Below, piece after piece: positions 22,208 to 31,143 of a DNA stretch of 36,009 bases; positions within the stretch are counted from its first letter, which is position 1; every line of letters begins with the position of its first letter. A program made the translations under genes and the position numbers. Under the pieces are notes generated by a model. That model made no database searches and had not been told where the DNA came from. It saw nothing but the letters and a program-made list of their open reading frames with translations. This stretch comes from Flavobacteriaceae bacterium (GTDB taxonomy: Bacteria; Bacteroidota; Bacteroidia; Flavobacteriales; Flavobacteriaceae), in contig PKDQ01000006.1 of assembly GCA_002862645.1 (NCBI GenBank), forward strand, positions 1 to 36,009, given 5' to 3'.

Positions 22208-23905
22208 ATGACTCTATCACAATGGGCACTGTTTGTGTTACTCTGTCAAGCTCTCATGTTTGTCAAACTGTGGAAATTATACAAAAAAGCGGGCTATGCA
22301 CCCTATTTATCAGCTATTCCCTTCTATAATTCCGTTATTCTACTTCGAATCATTGGACGGCCCTCTTGGTGGGTAGTCCTGTTGTATTTTCCTATTGTGA
22401 ATCTGTTAATGCTCCCTGTAGTCTGGGTAGAAACGGCAAGGAAGTTTGGTAAAGACTCGCTAATAGACTCTTTCTTGGCTTGGGCAACCCTAGGACTATA
22501 CGGCTTTTATATAAACTACGCCAGCGACGTACACTATAACTTAGGGCAATCGATTGCGCCGAAAACAAAATTTGGTCAATTTATTGGTTCAACAGTATAT
22601 GCGGTGGTAGTTGCTACTGTTGTGCATGCTTATTTTATGCAACCTTATATCATTCCGACAGGTTCATTAGAAAAATCATTATTGGTGGGAGATTTTCTAT
22701 TGGTTAGTAAATTCCATTATGGCGCCCGAGCACCACAGACGGTGGTCTCGTTTCCTATGGTTCACGATACCATTCCATTGGTCAAAACAAGATCCTATTT
22801 AAAAAAACCACAACTCCCATATTTAAGACTTCCAGGGCTGCAGCAAATAAAACGAAACGACATTGTCGTATTTAGTTGGCCTGCAGATACCGTAAGGCAA
22901 TTTTTTAAGAAAGAAGCAGGTGTTGTAAAGCCTATTGACAAAAAATCCAATTATGTGAAACGTTGTGTCGCCATTCCCGGAGATACACTCAGCATAATAG
23001 ATGGCATCATACACATTAATGGAGCGGAATCTTATATGCCGGACCGAGCTAAGCCCATTTTCGGCTACAGGGCTTACAACGCAAAGGGAATCTCTGCCAG
23101 AAGGCTCATCAATGCAGGTTATGACGACCTTACACGAAAGTTCTTAATCACAAACATTACCCAGCTCATACTTGATGCGTTAAGACCCCATTTATTGATG
23201 ATCGCCAATGCAGATCCGAATAATTATCAGGTGCTTACTGGAGCTAGAGGTTTACCTCTTAACATTGTTCAGCAATACCGTGTTCAGGCCAAGGAGTTGT
23301 TGGAAACCCAGAAAAGCCTATTTCTAACACTAAAAGAAGCAGAGGAGTTGCCAAATCAGTTGAAGTTAGACAGCCTAAAACGAAACATCAATAGCAGACG
23401 AACCTACAACGATACTTATTTTCCAAATAATGTACGCTATAACTGGAACGAGGATCAATTTGGACCTCTTGTCATGCCTGAGAAAGGAGTTACCGTAAGC
23501 TTAAACCCAAAAAATATAGCGCTCTATAAAAAGATTATTTCAGATTATGAATTTAATGATTTAGAGATTAATGGTGATGCCATAATGATTAATGGATCGC
23601 CCGCAGACAGCTATACCTTTAAGCAAGGGTATTACTGGATGATGGGTGACAACCGTCACCGTTCTGAAGACAGTCGCTTTTGGGGGTTTGTACCAGAAGA
23701 TCACATTGTTGGAAAACCAGTCTTTATATGGATGAGTATTGATGGTTTTATGGATGGATTTCGCAATTGGAACATACGTTGGGATAGGGTCTTTACTACC
23801 GTTGGTGGGTCAGGAAAACCCGTATCTTATCGTTGGTATTTTGTGGCCTTTGTAGCTTTTTGGCAAGGGGTTGTGTGGTATAGAAGACGTTCTAAAAAAG
23901 CATAA
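22208..23905 (+). CDS. lepB: Signal peptidase I, long Bacteroidota type
   Basis: This inner-membrane enzyme cleaves signal peptides of exported proteins. The 565-residue protein has hydrophobic segments at about 4-20, 54-72 and 88-104 and a further one at 130-145 before the active site. The catalytic Ser is Ser153 in PTGSLEKSL and the general-base Lys is Lys251 in YVKRCVAIPGD. The box GDNRHRSEDSRFWG follows near residues 478-491, and a hydrophobic segment lies near the C-terminus. A large insertion (roughly 265-450) separates the catalytic halves; this is a feature of Bacteroidota SPase I and not a fusion. It overlaps nothing; wbqC starts immediately after its stop. Confidence 0.93.
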   Translation: MTLSQWALFVLLCQALMFVKLWKLYKKAGYAPYLSAIPFYNSVILLRIIGRPSWWVVLLYFPIVNLLMLPVVWVETARKFGKDSLIDSFLAWATLGLYGFYINYASDVHYNLGQSIAPKTKFGQFIGSTVYAVVVATVVHAYFMQPYIIPTGSLEKSLLVGDFLLVSKFHYGARAPQTVVSFPMVHDTIPLVKTRSYLKKPQLPYLRLPGLQQIKRNDIVVFSWPADTVRQFFKKEAGVVKPIDKKSNYVKRCVAIPGDTLSIIDGIIHINGAESYMPDRAKPIFGYRAYNAKGISARRLINAGYDDLTRKFLITNITQLILDALRPHLLMIANADPNNYQVLTGARGLPLNIVQQYRVQAKELLETQKSLFLTLKEAEELPNQLKLDSLKRNINSRRTYNDTYFPNNVRYNWNEDQFGPLVMPEKGVTVSLNPKNIALYKKIISDYEFNDLEINGDAIMINGSPADSYTFKQGYYWMMGDNRHRSEDSRFWGFVPEDHIVGKPVFIWMSIDGFMDGFRNWNIRWDRVFTTVGGSGKPVSYRWYFVAFVAFWQGVVWYRRRSKKA

Positions 23906-24520
23906 ATGAGTACAGTTGTTGCGCCCTTAGCGTATACGGGTTCTATTGGCTTGTGGACGCTTATGACAACTGCACAAACGCTTATCATAGAGCAATACGA
24001 CTTTTATCAAAAACAAACTCTTCGAAACAGAACGTACATACACGGAGCAAACGGAAAATTATTGCTGTCAATCCCTGTTAAGCATCTTGGAAAAATAGGA
24101 CATCAATACTACCATAACGTTGCAATAGAAAATAGTTTTGCTTGGCAAAAACAACATTGGAAATCCATACAATCAGCCTATCGTTCTTCTCCCTATTTTG
24201 AATTTTACGAAGATGATTTAGCTGTTTTTTACAATACTTCATTTTCATCATTGTACGCCTTTAACAAGGCTTATTTTGAGCTACTACTAAAGCTGATGGG
24301 CTGGAAGCCTAGGCTAGTGTATACCCAAAGCTATGAAGCAAGTATTGCTGCTACAGACATTAGAGCTCAAATAGAACAGAAGAACAACACTGCTGATTTA
24401 GGACTCAAATACTCTCAAGTATTTGAAGAGAAAAATGGATTTATTCGGAATTTATCCATAGTAGACATGTTGTTTAATGAAGGGCCAAATACCTTGACAT
24501 TGTTAAAAGGGCGTGTTTAG
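23906..24520 (+). CDS. WbqC-like family protein
   Basis: This 204-residue protein matches the WbqC family: AYTGSIGLWTLMTTAQTLIIEQYDFYQKQTLRNRTYIHGANG at the start, LSIPVKH near 55-61, WQKQHWKSIQSAYRSSPYFEFY near 80-101, and SIVDMLFNEGP near the end. The family was named from O-antigen clusters but is also found as a last gene of this operon in flavobacteria; its reaction is unproven. There is no signal peptide. The start follows the lepB stop with no gap, so coupling is likely. A dead VOC gene follows. Confidence 0.85.
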   Translation: MSTVVAPLAYTGSIGLWTLMTTAQTLIIEQYDFYQKQTLRNRTYIHGANGKLLLSIPVKHLGKIGHQYYHNVAIENSFAWQKQHWKSIQSAYRSSPYFEFYEDDLAVFYNTSFSSLYAFNKAYFELLLKLMGWKPRLVYTQSYEASIAATDIRAQIEQKNNTADLGLKYSQVFEEKNGFIRNLSIVDMLFNEGPNTLTLLKGRV

Positions 24521-24556
24521 TTAAAAAAGCTACATTTAATACTTAAACCCCAAATA

Positions 24557-24864
24557 ATGAAAGATCCCAAGATAATAGGTATTGGTGGTGTTTTTTTAAA
24601 AGCAAAATACATTCACTGGAATATTTTTCCCAATGACACAACATACTTCAAACCATATAAAAAAACTTTATGATAAATTACCGTGTTCAATAAATTGAAG
24701 CCTTGTAAAAAAACTAAATAGTATTGGCGTCCATCATTAATAAAATAAGCACTTATTATTACAGCAAGTTTGTGCTTATTCTCGATCCTTAAAGAAATAT
24801 AATAGAGCTGTGGGAACCAAAAAAAGATTTTATCGACACCCTACATGTGCTCACAAATAAATAA
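24557..24864 (+). pseudogene. Broken VOC (glyoxalase/bleomycin-resistance fold) gene
   Basis: The pieces in order are: MKDPKIIGIGGVFLKA (typical VOC start), then after an internal deletion IHWNIFPNDTTYFKPYKKT, then in another frame MINYRVQ, a stop, IEAL, a stop, then KKLNSIGV, and finally SKFVLILDP, a stop, and IIELWEP with TAA at 24862-24864. In an intact VOC protein of flavobacteria these correspond to beta strand 1, the 'NPFPxDTxYF' segment, 'MINYRV.N...LV..L...GV' and the closing 'ILDPEGNKIELWEP'. At least two frame changes, several stops and a deletion of the middle make it non-functional. It ends 3 bases before the rnpB 3' end on the other strand. Confidence 0.78.
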
Positions 24865-24867
24865 AAA

Positions 24868-25153
24868 GCAGGCCATAAGCCGGATTCTGTCGTGCCTTAT
24901 CATTAATCTAGGCGATACATTACTGCAACGCTCAATCCGCCTACCCTCCAACTTGGACGCGCTATCCTAAACGTTGGTTTACATGGCGTTTCACCGCATA
25001 GAGTTTACCTGGTTTCACTACAGCCGAACTGTACTTGCTTTCTGTTGCACTGGTCCTACTCTGATAAATCAAAGCGACGGGCGTTACCCGCTATACTGCG
25101 CTATGGTGTCCGGACTTTCCTCTCCGCCAAGGCGGAGCGATAAGAAGGCCTGC
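24868..25153 (-). ncRNA. rnpB: RNase P RNA
   Basis: On the minus strand the 5' part holds GAGGAAAGTCCGGACACC, the universal 5' half of P4, and the 3' end holds GACAGAATCCGGCTTATGG, the matching 3' part. The ends GCAGGCC and GGCCTGC pair as P1, which sets the borders at about 24868 and 25153, and a T-run follows the 3' end. At about 286 bases it is a short bacterial A-type RNA. It is the catalytic part of RNase P, which trims tRNA 5' leaders. The exact ends may differ by a few bases. Confidence 0.93.
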
Positions 25154-25231
25154 GGGACAAAAATACACTATTCCCCCATTTGTGTCTAATTTATCATAGG
25201 ACAAAAAGGTGAGTTTGTTTATCTTTACCTC

Positions 25232-27013
25232 ATGGGTGAATTTATAGTATCGGCTTTAAAATACAGACCACAAACATTTACAGACGTAGTTGGTCAACAA
25301 GCCATCACAAAAACCTTGCAAAATGCCATTGATTTAGGCAAAATTGCTAAAGCGATGCTTTTCTGTGGACCTAGAGGGGTAGGCAAAACCACTTGTGCAC
25401 GTATTTTTGCTAAAAAAATAAACAGTCTTGGTGCTGATATTGACCCAAATGAAGATTTTGCTTTCAATATATTTGAACTTGATGCGGCATCAAATAATTC
25501 TGTTGACGATATAAGAAATCTTATTGAGCAAGTACGTATTCCACCCCAAAAAGGAAGTTATAAAGTATATATCATTGATGAAGTGCATATGCTAAGTACG
25601 GCTGCCTTTAATGCCTTTCTAAAGACTTTAGAGGAACCGCCACAACATGCCATTTTCATACTTGCCACTACAGAAAAACAAAAAATCATTCCAACGATAC
25701 TGTCGAGATGTCAAATCTTTGATTTTAAACGTATCAGCCCAAAAGACGCCCAAGACTATTTGAAAGTGATTGCAGATCGTGAAGGGGTAGATGCAGAAGA
25801 TAAAGCCTTACACCTCATTGCCCAGAAGGCAGACGGCGCCATGCGAGACGCACTCTCCATATTTGACAGGATGATCAGTTACGCTGGTGAAAAACTTACA
25901 GCCAAACATGTTTCACTAAACTTAAATATTTTGGACTATAATAGCTATTTGGACATTACCGAATTGCTACATAATGGCGATTTACACAACAGCATCTTAC
26001 GATTCAATCAGTTGTTAGCGCTAGGCTTTGATGGCTATCATTTCATTAACGGCTTATCAAAACACTTCCGAGATTTGATGATGTGTCAAAATGAAGGTAC
26101 AACACAATTATTGGAAGTAGATACCGAAACAGAAGCTGCCTTTATGGCCCAAGCAAAACAAGTCTCCAAAACCTTTTTGCTAGATGCCCTTGATTTAACC
26201 AATAAATACGCACTTCAATACAAAAACAGCCTTCACCCACACTTACAAGTGGAGTTGTGCTTGATGCAAGTAGCCTCGCTAAACGAAGGCGAAAAAAAAA
26301 ACAGTAAACCCTACATAAAGCCCTTTATTGGTGTTGTTGCTCCAAAAACAACAGTACAAAAACAGGAAGAAGCATCTTCAATATCAGCAGAAAATTCAGC
26401 AGAAGCCGATTTAACCCCTGCACCCGAAGCCATTATTCAGCCCAACGAAACAGTAGAAAATCCTGCAGAAAAAGCCGGTGAGAAAAACCAACAGACAGAA
26501 ATACCCACTGACACTCCTGAAAAAGAGGAAACCATACAGTTAGACTTGTCTTCACAAGGCGTCTCAGGCTTGTCACTATCAAGTCTAAAAGTTCAAAAAG
26601 AGCACAAAAATAAGGTCGTTTCTGCTACAGAGGACAAAGAAGTACGTGACAACGAAGTAAATCAAGAAAGTATTGAGGAGCACTGGAAAAAGTTCACAGA
26701 AGTTATTACAGTTAATGGAGAAAGGAATATGGTAGCGCTATTACAGCTTGACCTTCCTAGACTTAAGAACAAAGTTGAAATTCACTACGCAGTCCCAAAC
26801 CACACCAACAGTGTTGAACTTGAAAAAAACAGCAATGAATTGATGGGGTATTTACGACACCAGCTTTCGAATGATGCCCTTACATTAAAGATACATTTGG
26901 ATGTGAAAGAAGAAAAGAAATTTGTTTACACCAACGAAGATAAATACCATGCCCTCGCTGAAAAAAACCCGGCATTAAAACTGTTTAAAAAAAAATTCAA
27001 CTTGGAATATTGA
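25232..27013 (+). CDS. dnaX: DNA polymerase III subunits tau/gamma
   Basis: This clamp-loader ATPase of the replisome has 593 residues. Domain I reads LKYRPQTFTDVVGQ near 9-22, Walker A GPRGVGKTT near 46-54, DELDAASNN-like ELDAASNNSVDDIRNLI near 83-100, Walker B VYIIDEVHML and sensor LATTEKQKIIPTILSRC. The zinc-finger cysteines of E. coli DnaX are missing, as is usual in this phylum. Domain III ends near residue 350 (LQVELCLMQVASL). After an acidic, low-complexity linker (about 375-460) comes a C-terminal domain (about 475-593). A run of ten A at 26292-26301 lies exactly between the two halves and may allow a short gamma form. It is convergent with ppx. Confidence 0.95.
   Translation: MGEFIVSALKYRPQTFTDVVGQQAITKTLQNAIDLGKIAKAMLFCGPRGVGKTTCARIFAKKINSLGADIDPNEDFAFNIFELDAASNNSVDDIRNLIEQVRIPPQKGSYKVYIIDEVHMLSTAAFNAFLKTLEEPPQHAIFILATTEKQKIIPTILSRCQIFDFKRISPKDAQDYLKVIADREGVDAEDKALHLIAQKADGAMRDALSIFDRMISYAGEKLTAKHVSLNLNILDYNSYLDITELLHNGDLHNSILRFNQLLALGFDGYHFINGLSKHFRDLMMCQNEGTTQLLEVDTETEAAFMAQAKQVSKTFLLDALDLTNKYALQYKNSLHPHLQVELCLMQVASLNEGEKKNSKPYIKPFIGVVAPKTTVQKQEEASSISAENSAEADLTPAPEAIIQPNETVENPAEKAGEKNQQTEIPTDTPEKEETIQLDLSSQGVSGLSLSSLKVQKEHKNKVVSATEDKEVRDNEVNQESIEEHWKKFTEVITVNGERNMVALLQLDLPRLKNKVEIHYAVPNHTNSVELEKNSNELMGYLRHQLSNDALTLKIHLDVKEEKKFVYTNEDKYHALAEKNPALKLFKKKFNLEY
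26292..26307 (+). promoter_or_regulatory. Candidate slippage/frameshift site in dnaX
   Basis: Ten consecutive A (26292-26301) encode part of GEKKN. A -1 ribosomal slip, or one extra A in the mRNA, gives E-K-K-K-Q and then TAA at 26305-26307, a product of about 358 residues comprising domains I-III. Loss of one A also meets a stop within eight codons. A weak 7-bp hairpin (TGTTGTT/AACAACA) lies at 26332-26353, rather far for a ribosomal stimulator. Confidence 0.5.
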
Positions 27014-27031
27014 TCCAAGAGATGGACATCA

Positions 27032-27919
27032 CTAGTGTAGCTCTTTATACAGAAGCTTAATCATACCGTCTGCCAAACCAACTTTGGGAACATAAATTTT
27101 ATTGGCACCCGATTGCTTCATGGCCAAAAGGTAGATGTGAACTGCAGGTACGATAACGTCTGCACGATCTTGATTTAACCACAGATCTACAATTAACTCT
27201 TGATACGTAAGTTTTTTTAAGTATTCAAAGTATTCTGAAAGTAAAATATAGGAAAGAGGCTTTCCTATCTTCACGCCAGAAAGCTTAAATACCTTGTTAA
27301 TGGTACCACCCGAACCCACAACAGAGAGGCGTTCGAGTTTACGTGTGTGTTTTTCAATCCATTTTTGATAGGATGCCATTTCTTTGTCCGCTACCATTTT
27401 ATTAAGCAATCGAACTGTTCCTATTTTAAAAGACTTTGAGGCAATGGTTTTACCACGATCAATTACCGTAAGTTCAGTACTTCCGCCACCAACATCAACA
27501 AGGAGATAGGATTTATGAGGTTTCATGACATCGTATAAATCCGTCATGGCAATGATTTCTGCTTCTCGTTTTCCATCGATGATATCAATGGCTACTTCAT
27601 TTTCTTTTAAAATACGCTCAATCAGTTCCGATCCATTTTTAGCTTCCCGTAGCGCAGAAGTGGCGCAAGCCATATAATGAGAAACGCCGTGAACCCCCAT
27701 TAACTTCTTGAAAGAAAGCATGGCATCAATCATACGCTGCTGATTCGGCATTCCTATAGAGCCATGTGTAAAGGTATCCTGACCCAGTCGTATGGGAACA
27801 CGAACCATAGTATTCTTGGTGAAAAGGGTTGGTTTATTCTTACGCTCTATAACATTACTGACCAACAAACGCACAGCGTTTGAGCCTATATCAATAGCAG
27901 CATATTTAGAGATTCTCAA
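27032..27919 (-). CDS. ppx: Ppx/GppA phosphatase (exopolyphosphatase-like)
   Basis: This 295-residue enzyme of the ASKHA sugar-kinase/Hsp70 fold degrades polyphosphate or pppGpp. The phosphate-1 loop is AAIDIGSNAVRLLV near 7-20, the second phosphate loop is DVGGGSTELTVID near 143-155, and VVGSGGTINKVFKL lies near 206-219. It has the short, N-terminal-domain-only architecture, without the extra HD-like domains of E. coli Ppx (513 residues). It starts at a TTG that overlaps the ppk1 stop as TTGA, strongly suggesting coupled translation with the polyphosphate kinase. Exopolyphosphatase fits the context better than a GppA role. Confidence 0.9.
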   Translation of the reverse strand: MRISKYAAIDIGSNAVRLLVSNVIERKNKPTLFTKNTMVRVPIRLGQDTFTHGSIGMPNQQRMIDAMLSFKKLMGVHGVSHYMACATSALREAKNGSELIERILKENEVAIDIIDGKREAEIIAMTDLYDVMKPHKSYLLVDVGGGSTELTVIDRGKTIASKSFKIGTVRLLNKMVADKEMASYQKWIEKHTRKLERLSVVGSGGTINKVFKLSGVKIGKPLSYILLSEYFEYLKKLTYQELIVDLWLNQDRADVIVPAVHIYLLAMKQSGANKIYVPKVGLADGMIKLLYKELH

Positions 27920-29961
27920 GAGGATTTTAATTTATTCTGATAATATGAATAGGTGGCCTCTTGTGAGCGGAGTGTTGCAGCGCCATTATTGCGGTAAACA
28001 GGTTTAGCAGAGTCATTCACCCAACGTGCCTTTACATTGTCATTCCAACTCAACTCAAAAGTATCTACAAGTTCTTGCTGTATATCTTTATCATAAATTG
28101 GGCAGGTCACCTCGACACGATTATCTAGGTTACGAGTCATCCAATCGGCTGATGAAATGAATATTTCTCTATCACCACTGTTTTCAAAAATAACCATTCG
28201 TGGATGCTCTAAATAACGATCTACTACGCTGATGACTTCAATATTATCACTAATACCAGGCACTCCAGGAACCAAGCAACAAATTCCACGAACAATCATC
28301 CGTATTTGTACACCCGCCTGACTGGCTTCGTAAAGGGCAGCAACCATTTCGTAATTGGTGATGTTGTTTATTTTAATGCGTATAAGTGCATTCTTCCCTG
28401 CTTGTGCCAATGCCATTTCATGTACAATACGTTCTTTAAATCCGGTTGACGTAGAAAATGGAGAAATCAGCAGGTGTTTGTGGACGGGAATTTTATAGCT
28501 TTTTTCTAAAAAGGTAAACACCTTCTTGACTTCTTTTAAAATTTGCTGATTGGCAGTAAAAAGCGTGTAATCGGTGTACAGTCGTGCTGTTGACTCGTTA
28601 AAATTACCAGTACTTATAAACCCATAGCGCATGAGCTTATCCCCTTCTTGGCGTTGGACCAAACAAGTTTTGGAGTGCACTTTAAGGCTTGGTATTCCAA
28701 AAATAAGATGTACGCCTTCATTTTTAAGTATTTCTGCATAACGAATATTAGCCGCCTCATCAAAACGTGCCTGTAACTCAATTTGTACTGTCACCTGTTT
28801 GCCGTTTCGTGCGGCTTGAATAAGTGCATTTGCTATATGAGATTCACTTGACAACCGATAAATCGTAATGGAAATACTCTTTACTTTTGGATCTAATGAA
28901 GCTTCTCTTAAAAAGCCTACAACATAAGCAAAGCTGTGGTAAGGAGCGAACTGTAGAAAGTCGCGTTGGCTTATTTGAGATAAAATACTTTTTCCTAAAG
29001 AAAAGCCCGCAATAGGTAGTGGTGGCTTTTTGTCGTAGAGTAAATCATTGCGCCCTAAACTAGGAAACCTGATATAGTCCCTTCTGTTGTGGTAGCGCCC
29101 TCCGGGGATTATACTGTCTCGAGAGCCAATTTGAAATTTTTCCAATAAAATCTCAAGCGTATCGTCATCAATATTTTTATCATAAACAAACCGAACAGGA
29201 TCGCCCTCTACTCTATCTCGGACACTTGAAGCTACTTTTTCAACATAACTTTTATTGATATCATCGTCAAAATCAAGCTCGGCATCTCGAGTAAATTTTA
29301 CCATATGCGCCTTAATTTTAGTGGGCGAAAGTATTTGGAAAATGTACTGCATTTGATGACGGATAAGATCGTCTAATAACATCACAAACTGTTTTCCATC
29401 ACGGGAAGGCAGGACTACTATACGTTCAAGGTCTGTTGGCATTTGAATCAATGCAAACTGTGATTCACCATCTTGTTGCTCAATACGGACAGCTAAAAAA
29501 GCGTTGTTTCCCCTATTGCTAGGTAACAAGCTGTTATCGTTAATGAGTATAGTAAGCAGATTTGGACTTGCTTTTTTAGTAAAAAATGCATGAACAAATT
29601 CACTTTGCTCTTCATCCAGAGCGGTTTCATCCAAAATAAAGATGTTCTCGTCGGCCAAAGCAGCAGTTAGTTGCTGTATAGTTTTAAAGCTTTCATCTTG
29701 AAGTGCAATGGTCTTTTGGGTAATCTCTTGTAGCAACGCCTCTGCATTGGTAGTTTCGGACGATTTAGAAGCAGCCTCCACCTGTGCAATACGTTTTACA
29801 GTAGCATAACGCACCTTAAAAAATTCATCTAAATTATTTGAAAAAATTCCAATAAAACGAACACGCTCAATCAAAGGCACGCTTTCGTCTTGAGCTTCTT
29901 GCAAAACACGGCGGTTAAAGTCTAACCAGCTCAATTCACGATTTACAAATGGAAGTGTCAC
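27916..29961 (-). CDS. ppk1: Polyphosphate kinase 1
   Basis: This enzyme makes polyphosphate from ATP, reversibly. The 681-residue protein has the four-domain PPK1 layout. The N domain begins FVNRELSWLDFNRRVL, followed by a head domain and two phospholipase-D-like C domains. The autophosphorylated His is His429 in LKVHSKTCLVQR and the second His is His586 in DRYLEHPRM; GFISTGNFNE and SADWMTRNLDNRVE are also typical. The start is a GTG overlapping the sixA stop (GTGA), with no earlier ATG. It is flanked by sixA and ppx in a fully overlapping trio. Confidence 0.95.
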   Translation of the reverse strand: MTLPFVNRELSWLDFNRRVLQEAQDESVPLIERVRFIGIFSNNLDEFFKVRYATVKRIAQVEAASKSSETTNAEALLQEITQKTIALQDESFKTIQQLTAALADENIFILDETALDEEQSEFVHAFFTKKASPNLLTILINDNSLLPSNRGNNAFLAVRIEQQDGESQFALIQMPTDLERIVVLPSRDGKQFVMLLDDLIRHQMQYIFQILSPTKIKAHMVKFTRDAELDFDDDINKSYVEKVASSVRDRVEGDPVRFVYDKNIDDDTLEILLEKFQIGSRDSIIPGGRYHNRRDYIRFPSLGRNDLLYDKKPPLPIAGFSLGKSILSQISQRDFLQFAPYHSFAYVVGFLREASLDPKVKSISITIYRLSSESHIANALIQAARNGKQVTVQIELQARFDEAANIRYAEILKNEGVHLIFGIPSLKVHSKTCLVQRQEGDKLMRYGFISTGNFNESTARLYTDYTLFTANQQILKEVKKVFTFLEKSYKIPVHKHLLISPFSTSTGFKERIVHEMALAQAGKNALIRIKINNITNYEMVAALYEASQAGVQIRMIVRGICCLVPGVPGISDNIEVISVVDRYLEHPRMVIFENSGDREIFISSADWMTRNLDNRVEVTCPIYDKDIQQELVDTFELSWNDNVKARWVNDSAKPVYRNNGAATLRSQEATYSYYQNKLKSS

Positions 29962-30446
29962 GGCTTGGCTATGGTTTTTGGAAAAAAATATTCAGCATTT
30001 GCTTTGATAATCTCTGACCACAAAGATACATCAAAGCGAAAAAGGACAGCACCAGCCGTTGGAATGTTATCACCAGTAAAATCCGCTAAAGAATACGACA
30101 AAGAAGTGCAGGTATTATTATGGCCAAAAGTCATGACCGTATCCATAGTATCATCAAGACATCGGACAAACTCCAATACATCTTCACCAGAAAAATCATA
30201 GAGAGATTCGCTAAAAGATATTTTATGCATTGGTAAATTCATTTCGCGAGATACAATCAGTGCAGTATGGGCAGCGCGTATAGCAGGACTTGAAAAAACG
30301 GCGTCAATAGTACATTTTTGATCTTCCAAAAAGGCACCCATGTTGTGGGCATCATCAATCCCCCGTTGGTTAAGGGGACGGTCTTTATCAGAAACATTTA
30401 GTTCCCAAGAAGACTTTCCATGACGTATCATAATCCATGTTTTCAT
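29958..30446 (-). CDS. sixA: SixA-like histidine phosphatase
   Basis: This 162-residue protein of the branch-2 histidine phosphatase superfamily has the catalytic RHGKSSWE at 8-15 (His9), the basic pocket LNQRGIDDA, SSPAIRAAHTA near 52-62 and the second His in FGHNNTCT near 107-114. In E. coli SixA removes phosphate from phosphohistidine of signalling or PTS proteins. Here the stop overlaps the ppk1 GTG start, so a role linked to polyphosphate metabolism is attractive, for example acting on phosphohistidine of PPK1 or on its regulators, but this is inference. It follows pdxH by 30 bases. Confidence 0.87.
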   Translation of the reverse strand: MKTWIMIRHGKSSWELNVSDKDRPLNQRGIDDAHNMGAFLEDQKCTIDAVFSSPAIRAAHTALIVSREMNLPMHKISFSESLYDFSGEDVLEFVRCLDDTMDTVMTFGHNNTCTSLSYSLADFTGDNIPTAGAVLFRFDVSLWSEIIKANAEYFFPKTIAKP

Positions 30447-30476
30447 CTTTAAATAGTTGTGGGGCGTTAATATTAA

Positions 30477-31121
30477 CTAGGGAGCTTTACGCTGTTTCGA
30501 CCAAGTATCATCTTGCTTTAAGTAAACAATACGGTCGTGTAATCGATTGGGCCTACCCTGCCAAAACTCCATCTCAAAAGGAGCAACTACAATACCGCCC
30601 CAGTGTGAAGGACGTGGAATATCTTTGCCTGTAAACTGTTCCCTCAATGCTGCTTGACGTGCTTCTAAAACTTCTCTAGAAGCTATAATATCGCTTTGAG
30701 GGGATACATGAGCCCCAAGTTGGCTTCCTGTTGGTCGGGAAGCAAAATAAGCGTCTGACACATCTGGTGCTACTATCGAAGCTATTCCTGAAATAATGAC
30801 TTGTCGTTCTAAATTAGGCCAAAAAAAAGATAAGCTTACTTTGGGATTGGCAAAGAGCGCCCTACATTTATCACTGTTGTAATTTGTATAAAAAACAAAA
30901 CCTTCCGCAGTTAACTCTTTCAACAACACAATACGAGCCTTGATTTTTCCAGTATCATCAATAGAACTTAGGGTCATGGCGTTTACTTCCGCAACGCCTC
31001 CAGCTTGTGTTACCTCATCAAACCATTGATTGAACAGAACAGTTGGCGAATTAGGAAGTTGTGCTTCGTCAAGTACGTTTGCCTCATAGTTTTTACGAAG
31101 ATGCCCAAAGTCTCTTTCCAT
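30477..31121 (-). CDS. pdxH: Pyridoxamine 5'-phosphate oxidase
   Basis: This FMN enzyme oxidises pyridoxine or pyridoxamine phosphate to PLP. From the ATG at 31121 the product has 214 residues and starts ERDFGHLRKNYE, the usual N-terminus; the frame is open five codons further upstream. Motifs are NAMTLSSIDDTGKIKARIVLLK near 46-67, GFVFYTNYNSDKCRAL, the PLP/FMN-binding FASRPTGSQLGAHVSPQS near 125-142, and EFWQGRPNRLHDRI near 188-201. The C-terminus KQRKAP is a slightly altered version of the family's RLAP ending. It lies 22 bases after rnz. Confidence 0.94.
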   Translation of the reverse strand: MERDFGHLRKNYEANVLDEAQLPNSPTVLFNQWFDEVTQAGGVAEVNAMTLSSIDDTGKIKARIVLLKELTAEGFVFYTNYNSDKCRALFANPKVSLSFFWPNLERQVIISGIASIVAPDVSDAYFASRPTGSQLGAHVSPQSDIIASREVLEARQAALREQFTGKDIPRPSHWGGIVVAPFEMEFWQGRPNRLHDRIVYLKQDDTWSKQRKAP

Positions 31122-31143
31122 TTTATAAATGTACAAAAATACG

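Noticed and set aside
22208-23905. LepB as a fusion protein because of its length
   Set aside because: The long insertion between the Ser and C-terminal boxes is normal in Bacteroidota signal peptidases.
24974-25189. 71-codon plus-strand frame
   Set aside because: It is the antisense of RNase P RNA.
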